Source: Larix kaempferi (taxonomy: Eukaryota; Streptophyta; Pinopsida; Pinales; Pinaceae). From it: a stretch of DNA of 64,000 nt. Under the pieces are notes generated by a model. The model did not search any database. It was given only the letters and a program-made list of their open reading frames with translations, and was not told the origin of the DNA. A program made the position numbers and the translations under genes. Positions 45,713-58,268 of the stretch are shown here, in pieces. The DNA lies in NCBI GenBank assembly GCA_027924585.1, contig BSBM01000597.1, forward strand, positions 3,611,501-3,675,500, in the 5' to 3' direction. Position 1 is the first letter of the stretch, and the number at the start of each line of letters is the position of its first letter.

Positions 45713-47179
45713 CTATGCATGTTCTAAGATGGATGTCATGACATTAACAGGGGATATGGAATATATGGGGTAACCTGGAAATCCAATAAAGTAAGTATGT
45801 CGAACTACTTTATTGTTGGGATTAGGGTTCAGTTGTGCAAACAATTGCGGTCTTGGAGGAGGGTTACTTGTAGAGTTGTCTGTAGGTAGTTGCAATTGTT
45901 CTTGTTGATGAGGTAGTTGTGGCATCAAAATTTTTTGTTTTCCAAGGGATGATCCCTACCACCCTTGTGACCATTATACCTAAGGTGCAGGAGGAAACCA
46001 TTCAGAAGGAAATTGTGGCTATTGGAAAGGATACTAAAACTATGGATTAACCCAATAAGTATAAAAAAAACTGAGTGGGGTCTTGAGTCATACCTATCGG
46101 CCTAGGTTTCCAAGGATTCTTGGCAGCTATGAAAGAAGCTTGCTCTTTTTCCATATTTGTTGGACTTCATACACTTCTTTTAGGCTAGGAAAAGATGGAC
46201 ATTTATTGGTTGGGTGATCTTGTTCACAAATGCTACAAATGTCAATACTATTGAGTGGGAAGTTTTTCAAAGAGTGCTTCTTGCATTTGGGAAAAAACAT
46301 AGACATATATTTTTCCATTTCTGCCTTCTTTTGCTTAACTTGTAGCATATTAATTTGAGAATACAAGGAGATTAAAATATCAATCTTAAAATTATCATGT
46401 AAACTACCTAATTCAATGTGTGTGACTCCTCCCAAGGATGATTTTGAAACTCTAGGCATTTCCTCTCAAGGGATTTTTCCAACTTTCGATGTTCCTCTTG
46501 ATTATCTCCTTAAAATATTGTATATTATCAAATTCCACATTGTAGATGTCTCCTTTCCCCAATAGGTTTAGGATATCCACATATTCATCCCTCATCCCTT
46601 TGATCAATATTTTTTCAATTATTCCTTTCCTAAATTGTTTTGTTTGGATCTCCATAAATTTTATTGATACCATTCAACATAATCCTTCGAGCTCTTCTCC
46701 TCTCTTTGAGTCATTTTAAAAATTTATTCCTGCAATTATTTAGCATTGTAATAGTCCTAGTACTTATGGAGAAAGGCTTGTTTCATATCTCCCATGTGTT
46801 GATGGTATTCCCTCTAAGTCCCATGAACCATCTAAGTGTCACAATCTTTAATGTAGCATGAAACAATTTTAGTTTTTGTGCATATTAAAAATAATCATAA
46901 CATCGATACAAAATATCAAATTCAAAAAGGAAAGTATCAGGATCTTCACTTTTCAACTCATGAAAAGTGCGGTAGGGTTGAAAGAAAAATATTTTTAATT
47001 GGTGCCTCTCCCCTAATATCCCCAAATGGGAATGTTAAAGTTGTGTTATATGCAACTTCCTCTTCTGCCATATTTTTCTCCATATTTTCGAAGAGATGCC
47101 CTACAATTCTCGATTCCTTAAAGGAGGTATATTCTGATGGTTTGTGGACAAGATTAATTTGATCCTTGGGATCGAACAT
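45713..47179 (-). pseudogene. Ty3/gypsy gag
   Basis: Minus-strand pieces in order: capsid-like region 47179-46958; 46673-46452 with LIKGMRDEYVDILNLLGKGD; 46459-46127 with SLGGVTHIELGSLHDNFKID and a zinc-knuckle region; and a Pro/Gln-rich linker at 45928-45713. The knuckle ICSICEQDHPTNKC is CX2CX3HX4C, one residue short of canonical. A preceding possible first knuckle (FPKCKKH) has lost its first Cys. Frames alternate, showing at least two frameshifts. Order and spacing agree with the protease at 45037-45320 and the PBS at 47663-47683. Confidence 0.75.
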
Positions 47180-47662
47180 CTTTGTCCACTAATTAATTCA
47201 TCTGTTTACCCCTTCCCTTCGATGTAAGGGTAGAACTCAACTTTAGCTCATGAAGATGATGCATCTTTTTCCAAATTTCGTAATGGAGGGATCTCTTGTC
47301 TAATGATATTTCCACATCATCCTCGATGTCATCTTCTATATGCAGTCCTGTTAGTATGCGGGGTGTTTATTACTCCACCACATTCTCTAAAATGTCCTCT
47401 ATGACTCATGAAAACTTGATGTCTTAAACATAGTAGAGTAGGAAATCACTTTCAGGATTTTGAAGCGAATGTGCAAGTTCTTGCCTCTCATATTACCACT
47501 CATGTTACTCCATATTCAAGACACTCTGTTTATGATTCTCAATGAAAAATCACACGGTGTATGAAATTTCCTAAAGGATTCAGTTTGACAATTACCTCTG
47601 AGGAAAATCCAAGTACTATGTCTCAACAAAGCCAATGCTAGACATACTATTGAACCTTTGAT

Positions 47663-47683
47663 AACTCCCTAGAAATGGTGCCA
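47663..47683 (-). promoter_or_regulatory. Primer-binding site of the nested gypsy element
   Basis: The minus strand reads TGGCACCATTTCTAGGGAG. It resembles the tRNA-Asp-type site TGGCGCCGTTGCCGGGGA of Tat/Athila-like elements, with mostly C-to-T/G-to-A changes. The 5' LTR should lie above 47690 but its boundaries could not be set. Confidence 0.6.
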
Positions 47684-50600
47684 AAATTTTGGGAAAATTA
47701 ATTCCTTTGTGAAAACAACTAATTACTTAATCAATTATATGTCAAACAAGTGTTGTCCATATGCTTTCAAGTTATCAACACTGTATGTGCAGGATGAAAA
47801 TTCTAACCACACATCGAATTTCTAATATGCGATGCAATACCATGGTGAATTAAATAGAATCTTTGAATCAAAAGAAAATAACTCAAACACTGTTCAATCT
47901 CTCAAAATATTGAATTAAAATTAGTAGTACCAATTATGACCTCCAAACCACATGCGAGACCAAATTCATTACACGGTGAGTAAAGTAGAATCTAACAATT
48001 TCACTCATATCTATATTTTTATAACTATCTATGTACATGAATCATAAAGGGAACTATGGTAGTAATGCTTATCACACAGAATGATGCTCATAAACGATTA
48101 TAAATTAAGAACAACGATATTGTAATTGTTATGGAAATAAACATATATGCAATTCAACTACTATAATGAGACCATGCATATATACTCAATCCACATCATT
48201 GAAATCACACATCCACAATTAATACCGTAACAAAAATCCACATATGTAATCAACTATTAGAATTATACGTTTTATGATTAATGGAGTAATAAATCACACA
48301 TTCACACATATGCAGTTAAAACTAAAATCAAACCACACATATGCTAATAGAAGCATACATCTATGATTAACATAGTCAATACATGTTCGTGGAGTGGGAC
48401 CTACTCCTCTGAAAAGAGTATCGAGAGGACTTCTAGTCACTAGCTAATGAAACACACAAATAACACATCTCAAATCACCAGAATCCACACATGCTTTTGG
48501 TATTAAATCAAATTGATCTACAATGTAAACACATGTAATCAAAATAATAGTTCAGGGTCTCAGTCATGGGAGAAACCCCCTTTATATACAAAAAATAGGG
48601 AATTATAAGACGAAATCATGGATCATGGTGCAAATCCATGATTCAATTAATTTCAACCATAAAATTCCCAATATACATAATAGTTTCCATATAAAACGTT
48701 GGGCGTGGTCATACAACTGATCCCTTGCGTTGTAGATTTTTATATTTGGGATCTATTCTGGGAAAACAACTATCATTTGTTAAAAAATTTCTAATGTATT
48801 ACATGGAGGATGTTTCCTAGTAGTTGGTAGTTACTTGCAGTTGTTCTCTTGCAAGTCTTGTAGCGTATGCTTGTTTTGCAACTTCTAAAGAAAAACCCTG
48901 CAGCTAGAATCTACAACCACTTCACAATAATAATCAAAGGATATAGAGTTATTCTATTCACACATTCAAATGTTCAACAAAGTATAAGAGTAACTAGAAA
49001 TACTTGTGCTCAACTTATTCCATCAAAAAGGATTATTCTATGGGTAAAGGATAGACAAAAATGAGTCAAAAACTGATAAAAACAGTAACAAAATTATGAC
49101 ATATTCATGACCCAACATAGGATAAGGTGACCTTGCTCATCCTTCCCTCCCTCGTCGAATACTCCATTTCAATGAATCTGCCTTTCCACTTGTGCCTTAA
49201 AGGAACACGCATCCTACCTTCCCTTAATATAGTTCCCTTACACCCTATACAATAATTTATTCATGAAATTATTATGTGGAAGGCTTTTTGTAAACATTAT
49301 TGTCATTCTTAAATCAATTCTTACAATGAAACTCAAATGCATAAATTATTAGTAATTTAAAAAGTACAATTGTCCACTCTCATCACAACATATGGCTTTG
49401 TGTAGAAGAATATTCATGTGTCCATCAATATATGTGTAAAGGAAGGAATATCTCATTTCCAACATTGATTGTTCTTAAGATATGTCATCGAGTTAGAAGA
49501 TGGATAACATAATTGTTACATATTGACACACCAAATGTTACACAATCAATTCATGTCCATTGGTAATCATAACTCCACTTCTTCAAATACACCTAACATA
49601 ATCCTAGATCCCTTACTCACAGACTATAGGATTTTTTCGAAGCATTAGTTGTTATGGACGGGTAGTATGACCAGGGAAATCCTATTCTAGTTCATAATGT
49701 TGTAGAGATCCTCGTGCATGTTCCTCAATGACTAATACACCTTGAAATAAACCACTATTCAGTATTTTTGTGAACGATTGTAGTTCCATAAGGCAAGGTT
49801 TTTTTAAATGGCCTTGTGAACCATTATGATAAAAAAATATCTCTCCAAAAAGAAAAAATTTAGATAAATCTAAATCAAATATTATTTAATGGGTTATTCA
49901 ATTTGTTCATTCACACTAAATATTTTTTATGAAATTTGAGTTTTACCTTTGTATCCTTTCCAACATTGGGAATAATTAAATCCACTAATCATTTGGTGCT
50001 TATTGATATCCTAGGGTTATTGCATCATAAAAAGGCACTTTGAGGGAAATTTCAACACAAATTTATATAGAATCTTCCTAGCATAGGTAGTTACTATGAC
50101 CAAACCAAGTAGACCCCAATATGTGCTTCTATGGATGGTTACAACATTAGCTTTCAAATCACTGCATGCAAAATATCATAGCCACAAAAAACATGATATG
50201 AAGTCTTCAATATTTTCAAAAATCATCCTAGTGAATGTGTTGGTTCCTAGAATTGTCAATTTAAACACAAAATATCTATACCCAATCCAATTCTAAGGCT
50301 ACCATAAGGGACCAAGGACAAGATTCTAGGTTTCCATTGCCCCACTAGTTTTATGATCTCCTTCTTTCTTTGTCTTATGTTTCTATTCCCAAAGAATGTA
50401 ATTTTCAATAAAACTTGCTTCATTAGTTTGACATCAAATTCTCGTTATTTTCCAAGTAAAACATCATGTGACCTCCCTCATCTTCCTTGGAATATACAGA
50501 TAGAGGGTGGATCAACAACCTACCACAATCATGATTAGTAACCTTGAGGTATCCAATCAAATTTGAGCCTATGACCTATGGAATTCCTATCAACAACATG

Positions 50601-50764
50601 CCTTTTGTAGATGGTTCAACCGATTGAGCTAACCCTTGGTTTTTTACTTTAGTGGAATGTTTATAGCCCTAAGGAAACACACTTAGTAATGTGTAGAAAA
50701 TCCATACAATTCTATCAGTATCAAGTAATATGATAGTGGATCTGCATAAGGGTTTTGTAATTGA

Positions 50765-51138
50765 CTCATGCTCTTAGCCATCATTATCAAATATTTCCAA
50801 GATGTCTACAATTTCCATGTACATTAGTTCTCCCCTAGAGCAGTTTAAATGTATCATAGCCCCTGTGTAATAGGATTTTATTCCTAAATGGGGATAACAA
50901 ATTGACAAGTTCGTTTGGTAGCCTATATGCTGGTAGTGTAATGATTGGGTGTCAGGCACTGAGATAGTTGACTTGCTTAAGAGTTGTATACCTAACTCAT
51001 GCTCTTAACCCCATAATTTTCCAACCTCCAAGATGTCTATGATTTCCATGTAACTAAAATTCTACCCTATAGCAAGTCAATGCTATCATAACCCCTCTAA
51101 TAGGATTTTAACCCTAGAAATGAAGATAAACACATTGG
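50765..51138. repeat. ~232-bp spaced direct duplication
   Basis: About 140 bp (TCATGCTCTTA...CCAAGATGTCTA...TAATAGGATTTTA) near 50765-50905 recurs near 50997-51138, roughly 80% identical by eye. Confidence 0.7.
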
Positions 51139-51213
51139 CATAAATCTATTTAGTAATTAGTATGACGTCAACATAATCATTGAATGAATTAAAAATCATC
51201 TTAAAAGAAAATT

Positions 51214-51441
51214 TTGATTATCTCCTTCTTGTCCCATCCTACATATCTATTATTCGATAATTCAATCCACTTCAACTAATCCGTTTAGTTCTTATGTGAC
51301 ATACCAATTTTAAATAAATATAACTTTTTGATGATCTCCTTCTTATCCCAACCTACATATCTATTATTCAATAATTCAATCCACTTCAACTAATTCCTTT
51401 AATTCTTATGTGACATATCAATGTTAAATAAATATAACTTA
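51214..51441. repeat. 114-bp tandem duplication
   Basis: Two adjacent units. The word TCTCCTTCTT(G/A)TCCCA starts at 51221 and 51335, and both units end TTAAATAAATATAACTT. Above 90% identical by eye. Confidence 0.88.
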
Positions 51442-52836
51442 TTGACCTCTTATGTGCCATGCATGGTCCTTCAATCTAACAATATGATAATGCTTACCAC
51501 ATAAGTGAACAATCAAAATTTCAAAAGGGAGGGACAAGGAAACATTGACATCACAAGAGGACATGATCGTCGTAGTGTTGTGTCTCATAAGGCTTCTAAA
51601 TATTCACTAACACTGATTTTTTTTTAAGATCCTAAATATGGTTTTGAGACTCGATGTTTCCACAGTGTTTGAACATTGTGTTAAAATTTATGGAGTTTCA
51701 CTGTGTGGTGGTTTATAAATCATAGGCATGTTTAGATTGGATACTCCACCCATCTTCAGGATCCATATGAAGCTATTGCAAGTAGAAAATAGTGTGACTA
51801 ATTAAATAGAGTTTGAGGAAAGAATTAGCCATTGGGAAAATAATAAATTTTTATTCAATTTAGTTGTTAAATGTAATCTAGAATATAATAATAAAAGTGG
51901 AACTAAATGTAATTATAAAAGTAAAATAAAATAAATTTTAAATAAAATATTTGTTATTATTATTATACATAATTAAGAGATTACATAGGTAAGAAAATAA
52001 AATCTAAATGAGAAGATGAGAATTAATGTAAATTAGTGAAAAGGAATTATGAAGAAAAAGAGTACATAAATTATTATTATTTATTTAAAAGGAAATAAAT
52101 AAATGATGTATTATAATGTAAAGAATAATAATAAGATTATCAAGAGGGGAAATAAATAAATATTATAATATAATGTAAAGAGTGATAATTAGATTATCAA
52201 GAGGGAAGTTAAAGAAAAGATAACGAAAACTTTAAAGATATTAATGATAATAAATAAAGTAATAAGGATAGAAGAGGTAGAATAAATAAGTAAAATAAGT
52301 ATGTATTGACTTTGAAATGAAATGACATAGAAATAAGGGAGATTAAGAAATGAATTAGTAACTAGCATTTGCCTCTTGAGGGGAAAAAATGAACGCCGAT
52401 AGGAAAAGAGGAAAGTTAGAAGGAACAAAAGTATAGGCACAGGCAGCAAAGGAGGTAGGAAAAGAGCAAAGTTTGTAACAATCTCAGATTACAAAGACAT
52501 AGGCACTCAACCCATAACAAAAAATAATGTTAAGTTCATCAACATAGTGAGCCAACTACAATTGCTTTCTCACAATTTCTGTAGTAGTAATCTCAACACT
52601 ATAGATTACTACTATATCTGGAATATATAAGCAATTTGAAAAAATATTTCTGCAATAATATCAATGAAAATAATGATTATAATAGCTTCTAAACTGCACA
52701 AACTACCTGTGAACAAAAGTTTGCTTTCATGGCATGTGCTGTAGCAATAAATTTAGGAATATCCATATACAAGTATAGGTATAGAACTCTTTCATGGACC
52801 AGCTCTTGAAAGTGCCACAATTTAAGTTGTAAATGA

Positions 52837-53433
52837 ATCTTCGTTATGCTTGCTTCAAGAATGGAAGATACAGTGGGAAACCCAAATATGTTTCTTTCTT
52901 CTCATTGAGGATTTCAAGTCCACAATAAAAACTTTACAACCTTCTCAACCATGTAAAGGCGAACAGACCTGTCACTACATGAACTAATCTTCTGAAAATT
53001 ACTAATAAACCAAGGAAAGTAACTGGTTATCAATGACTCTCACCGCATCAAGGATTCACATGTCTTCTGACAATATAGATAGTTTACAACAAAGCACAAT
53101 AAAAATGCAGACTTACAACACAATAGGAGTGGTGGATCTTCGTTATGCTTGCTTCAAGAATGGAAGATACAGTGGGAAACCCGGATATGTTTCTTTCTTC
53201 TCATTGAGGATTTTAAGTCCACAATAAAAACTTTACATGCTTCTCAACCATGTAAAGGCGAACAGACCTGTCACTATATGAATTAATCTTCTGAAAATCA
53301 TTAATAAACCAAGGAAAGTAATTGGTTATTAATGACTCTCACCGCATCAAGGATTCACACGTCTTCTGACAATATAGATAGTTCACAACAAAGCACAATA
53401 AATTGCAGAGTTACAACACAATAGGAGTGGTTG
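52837..53433. repeat. 299-bp tandem duplication
   Basis: Unit 1 52837-53135 and unit 2 53136-53433, each starting ATCTTCGTTATGCTTGCTTC and ending ACACAATAGGAGTGGT. About 95% identical by eye, so among the youngest changes in the window. No coding frame is preserved in either unit. Confidence 0.92.
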
Positions 53434-54165
53434 TAGTTCCCAATATAAAGGCTGTATTTTTTCAACATGGAGGTAGATGAGGAGAGGTCGCTTTGCTTGG
53501 CTGCTTTGTTTTTATGAATGTAAAGAGAGTACATAGTTTACAAATCAGCTAAGATTAATATTTATATCACTATTGCTTGGGATAATCCATTATGAGCTTA
53601 GCTTGAAAATGCATTGCCAACAAGGAAACTGAAGAGCATTGAGCTAAAAAAGTAGTAAAATATAGCACTATTACAAAAATATGAACAAGCATTTAGGTTT
53701 TTTTAGAGAAAAGGAATCCCAATAATATCCATTGAAAAGTACACATTACATATAAACATTTCTGCAATAGTTTGTCAAGAAGGGAAATTTGTTTTCATTG
53801 AGAAAGAAGAATAGATGAACAACAAAAAGGGTTGATTCACCACTATATAGCCTTGGAAGAGTTTGTTATCTGGTGAAATTGCAAAAATGAGAATAGTAGG
53901 AAAAGTTTTCATGTTGAGTGTTGTACATATGAGAAGATGCAAATGATATTTACAATTAAAATTAGCTGGACACTTCTAAATTGGAAATATAGTCTGCCCA
54001 TGCAGTAGCTTCTTCAGTTATGATATTATATTCATCGGGCTTTAACAGTTTTAGAGACACTTCATGATAAGACAATTATGTTTCTATATTTGCAACTTAT
54101 GTTGGTGCATCCTTGTAGGTATCCTCAAGGAAAGATGTTTGCCTCACATAGAAGTCGATGTCTTC

Positions 54166-54747
54166 TTATGTTAGAGCATGAATTTTCTTTATGTAGTCAA
54201 GGTTTGATTGCAACACTTGCTGGATTTCTGCCATCTGTTGATCCTTGGAGAGGAGCTCATCGATATTGGATGCCATAGGGAGATGACATTTACGGTGAAC
54301 CTGATGGATTTCCTCATAGAATTTTGTGCACTTTTCAAGAGTTTTATCAATCTCGGCATTTAGTCGATTAGTGTCTTTTCTGCAAAATTCAAGGAGTGCA
54401 ATATCCAGCTTCATGATTGCTAATGTTTTTTTAGGGAGGTGAGAAGGAAATGCTGGCTTATTTTCTCTCCAAGTTAATTGTTTGTTAAGCTATTTGCTAG
54501 TAGTAATCAAATGTTGATGCATTGCTATTGAACTTGCAGCAATTTCCTGCATCCTTGCCATGAATTTTTTGATATTGTAGATTTGTTGAAAGAGTGTTTT
54601 TTGACAGTTTGAGACTTGCTCTTGAAGCTTGCATGCTTGTGCCCAGAACGGTTCCATGAGTGACTCCTTATCTCTCAACAGCTTATATACTTGAGTCTTC
54701 AATTCATTGGCCTTGTCGTTCGCCACTAATGCACGTGTTTCAATTAA
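54166..54747 (-). pseudogene. Coiled-coil reading frame of unknown family
   Basis: One minus-strand frame from about 54747 to UAG/UGA near 54490 and on in the same frame to 54166. It reads NLIETRALVANDKANELKTQ, LMEPFWAQACKLQEQVSNCQ, IYNIKKFMARMQEIAASSIA and, after the stop, RLNAEIDKTLEKCTKFYEE, LPMASNIDELLSKDQQMAEI and NLDYIKKIHAL. Helical with heptad-like spacing. I recall a similar C-terminal region in conifer repeat-associated hypothetical proteins, possibly the same family as the split frame at 7240-8207/15429-16183. That link is unverified. One internal stop and no start codon make it a fragment. Confidence 0.5.
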
Positions 54748-56067
54748 GTTTTAGCAATCATCTTTGGATAAGCGATATGCAAACATGTAAATGTTTTCAA
54801 CTGTGTACTTTTACCTGTTATTGCATAAAGCTATCCAGGAAACATGTAATTATTTTGGAATATAGGTATACATCATGCTTGCTAAGTGTTAGGAATTTTC
54901 TTTTCACTTGTTAGTATGATTAGTTGTTTGACAATTTGGGTTTCCAGCTTACTCGATTCATTTTACAATCATTCACTTGATTGCATTTTCTTTTTGTCAA
55001 GGGATTTTTATGTAAATCACTAAATTTTCTTCTTGGAATGGAATGGCCTGGAGCTGTATCAGGTTTCGATAGAGACAACAATCAAGTGAACGCATAATAC
55101 AAACATGTTATGGCTAGAAATGCATGCTCTTGCTTGAGCCTTAAGCATGAGAAAATACATATAAACAAGCTCACAAAAGTGAGCTAATTATGAATGTGTG
55201 ATTGTGAGAGAAGTAACCTTCTTCATTCTAGTCAAGAGGGCTAAAAAAAGTCATTTTTAAGCTTCCATGTAAGTGTTGGATAAGTATTTTTCATGCTAAA
55301 AGAGAGGGCTAAAGATGTCATTTTCAAACAAGCTAAAAAGAAGTATGCCTAAGCTCAATAAGAGAGCATAGGTATACTAAAATCACTAAGCATTAAGCTC
55401 ATAGAATAGCCAAACACCAAAGCTAAAAAATTGTGCTTCTTTTCTTTTCAAAAAATGAGAAAATACAAAATCATTAAGCCAAATTGAAAGGGTATGCATG
55501 CTCAACTTGGCAGATGCATGTCTCTCAACTTGGCTGTCAGATATGTCGACATTGTCAATTTTGTTGTGTTACAGGTATGGTTTGATTTTTATTTTACGTG
55601 TCTTAGTTTTTGGTTTCAAATCCTAATCACAAGTATACCATATCTATCAGTCCTTTTCTTAGTGATGCCTCTTTAATTATAATCTTACTCGAAAAATCAG
55701 TGTGGCATATCCCTTGTTGTTGATTTTGTTCTAGTCTAGATTGGGTTGCATTCACCTTTGAGGTTATGTCCTATGCTATACTTTGTGTCCACCCCTTCCC
55801 CCAAAATAAAATTAATGGTATTTGGAATAAGATAAGCAATTGTCATTCATGAGAGCAAAATTCAAATCATCCATAATAAACTATTGTCATATTCACACCA
55901 TCTCTTAATCGACCTAGATTGGGTTGTATCCATCGATGGGATTATGGCCTATTATGATGTATTTTGTTTAAATTTGCATCCAAAAAGAATTTAATCATGG
56001 TATTTAGAATATGATCAATTGCTGTGACTCATGATATCAAAACCCATTTCATTTGTTATAAACCAAA
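54748..56067. other. No gene recognised
   Basis: AT-rich flank of element C. The 60-codon frame at 55494-55676 has no motif. Related sentences (CTAGATTGGGTTG...ATTATGGCCTA) near 55735 and 55912 suggest an old ~175-bp duplication. Confidence 0.35.
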
Positions 56068-56547
56068 TGTAAGTTTTAAACCTTAACAGTGTAGTAAAAA
56101 TCCATACAAATTCTTAATCATTAACAGAAAATACGCAATGGCACATGCATAACAAAGAGATTTTCACCTGGAAACCCTTAACCGAGAAAAAACCAGCAAA
56201 CCTTAGAGCCGCACAACTCTTTTCATTATATGTTTACTCAACCATTTACAATACAATATATGGTATTTCACAGCATCTAAAACCCTAATTCGTTTACCCG
56301 AATTAGGTTACAACCCTAATCCCTTTATCGAGATTAGATAGAATACAATGGGCCAAAATCGCAAAAAAGCAAAAAGCAACCCAAAAAAATTGTGCACTCT
56401 GCGCAAACTCCGGGGGCTTAACGACCCCCCTTTGAAACGAAGGGGTGGGGCCCTGGTGGGATACCCCCCCCCTTCGGCATCGTGGGGATGGGAGGGGATC
56501 GTGGTGTACACGCAGCCACCATGTGAAGAGATATAACACACTCAACA
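56068..56547 (-). repeat. 3' LTR of element C
   Basis: 480 bp; on the minus strand TGTTGAGTGTG...AAACTTACA. It contains about 105 bp of GC-rich sequence (about 56388-56490, with GGGGCCC and C/G runs) missing from the 5' LTR. Elsewhere about 8% different. Confidence 0.92.
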
Positions 56548-56559
56548 TTCTCCCACTTG
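56548..56559 (-). promoter_or_regulatory. Polypurine tract of element C
   Basis: The minus strand reads CAAGTGGGAGAA immediately before the 3' LTR start TGTTGAG. Confidence 0.82.
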
Positions 56560-56593
56560 TTGTTCTCTTCACATACAGGAGAAATTTATGACT

Positions 56594-58265
56594 TCAACAG
56601 TTCAGGGCAGCAATGCCCATGTTCTCTTTACACCAAGAGAACTTTTGAGTACTCACAGACTTAGTCAAAGAGTCTGCAACATTTTCCAAAGTATCAACCT
56701 TCTCCAGCAACACTTTGTTTTGTTCAACCATGTCTCTAACGAAATGGTACTGCACATCAATGTGCTTTGTCTTCGAGTGATAAGTAGGATTCTTTGCCAG
56801 AAAGATTGCACTTGAGCTATCACAGCCTATCTTCACAGCATTCTGAACAAAACCAATACCTGAACACAACCTTTGCAACCATACAACTTCCTTACTTGCA
56901 TGAGTAGCTGCCATGTATTCAGCTTCTGTAGTTGAGAGTGCAACTACAGCTTGTCTTCTACTCATCCAATTGATTGCTCCTCCAAATAGATTAAAAACGT
57001 AGCCACTTGTAGATCTTCTATGATCAAGATCTCCAGCCCAGTCAGCATCAGCAAATCCTTGTATATCTATCTCTCTGTTTAGTTTGGGTCTTCCTTGGTA
57101 GCAAATTGCAAAACCTGTAGTGCCACGCAAATACATGAAGACCCTCTTTACTGCAGTCCAATGTTCCTTTACTGGTTTTGACATATATCTACTCAAAACT
57201 CCCACTGCATGGGCTATATCTGGTCTAGTACAGACCATGGCATACATCAAACTGCTAATAGCACTATCATAGGGAACATTAGACATGTCCTCTACCTCTT
57301 CTTGTGTCGTGGGACACTATTCTGCAGATAACCTTACACCTACAGGAATGGGCACCTTCACTAGTTTGCTTTCCTGCATATTAAACTCTTCAATATTGTC
57401 TCAACATCTTTCCTTTGATTCTACCAAAGTTTCTTGTTTTCTCGATATCTTTTAATTTCCATGCCCAAAATAAAATTTGCAGCACCAAGATCTTTCATGT
57501 CAAATTCAGATGACAAGTGATTTTTGACATCCTTGATGATTTCCTTGTTGCTTCCAATTAGAAACATATCATCAACATACAATATCACATAAATAAAATG
57601 ATCACCAATTAATTTGAAATAAACACAGTGATCATCTTTGCTTCTTGAGAAACCAAGTCCTAGTATATAAGTATCAAACTTTTGATACCACATTCTTGGA
57701 GATTGTTTCAATCCATAGAAGGAATTTTTCAGCTTACAGACAAGATCCTTTCTACCTTTCACCAAAAACCATTCTAGTTGCTTCATATATATTTCTTCAT
57801 TAAGATTTCCATGTAGGAATGTCGTCTTCACATCCATCTGCTCTACTTCAAGATCAAAAGCAACAGAAATAGATAAAATAAATCTAATAGAAGTCAATTT
57901 TGCAATAGGTGAAAAAATCTCACCAAAATCGATGCCCTCAATTTGGGAATAACCTTTCGCTACTAGTCGAGCCTTAACTTCTCCACTTTCCCTGCTGCAT
58001 TTAAATTCTTCTTGAATACCCATTTGCTCCCAATAGGTTTTCTTCCTTCTGGCAACTCAACCAGATCCCATGCCTCATTTTTGTCCAAGGCATCCATTTC
58101 TTCTATCATGGCCTTCTTCCATAGTTTACTATCTTCGGAATCCATTGCCTCTTTAGCAGTTCTAGGATCATTATCAGTAATAGATAACACAAAATTAGAA
58201 CGAAAATCAAGTGGACTATACCTTTCAGCTTTCCTTCTTAATTGGTCATATATCCTCAATACCAG
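56594..58265 (-). pseudogene. Element C reverse transcriptase and RNase H
   Basis: From 58259 the frame gives SEDSKLWKKAMIEEMDALDK and GRKPIGSKWVFKKN, then shifts near 58000 to ARLVAKGYSQIEGIDFGEIF, DVKTTFLHGNLNEEIYMKQL and ILYVDDMFLIGS (Asp-Asp about 57569-57574). UAG at 57421; a second frameshift near 57388 and a UAG near 57323 follow. RNase H from 57286 is intact to 56594: YLRGTTGFAICYQG, FADADWAGDLDHRRSTSGY, ALSTTEAEYMAA and HIDVQYHFVRDMV. This 230-codon RNase H is the best-preserved coding stretch in the window but would not be expressed alone. Confidence 0.9.
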
Positions 58266-58268
58266 AGT

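Larger units (their letters stand above)
47690..54165. other. No gene recognised; AT-rich with three tandem duplications
   Basis: The first 1-1.4 kb is probably the decayed gypsy 5' LTR. The frames at 48867-49064, 50096-50296, 50353-50538 and 52189-52449 show no motif. The three tandem duplications are listed separately. Confidence 0.4.

Noticed and set aside
49900-50560. Possible further retrotransposon coding piece around the frames at 50096-50538
   Set aside because: No copia or gypsy motif could be read in any frame on either strand.
56303-56572. 89- and 77-codon minus-strand frames with HDPLPS text over the element C LTR, and the 78-codon frame at 60968-61204
   Set aside because: They lie in the LTRs of element C and recur in both LTRs; non-coding U3 sequence.
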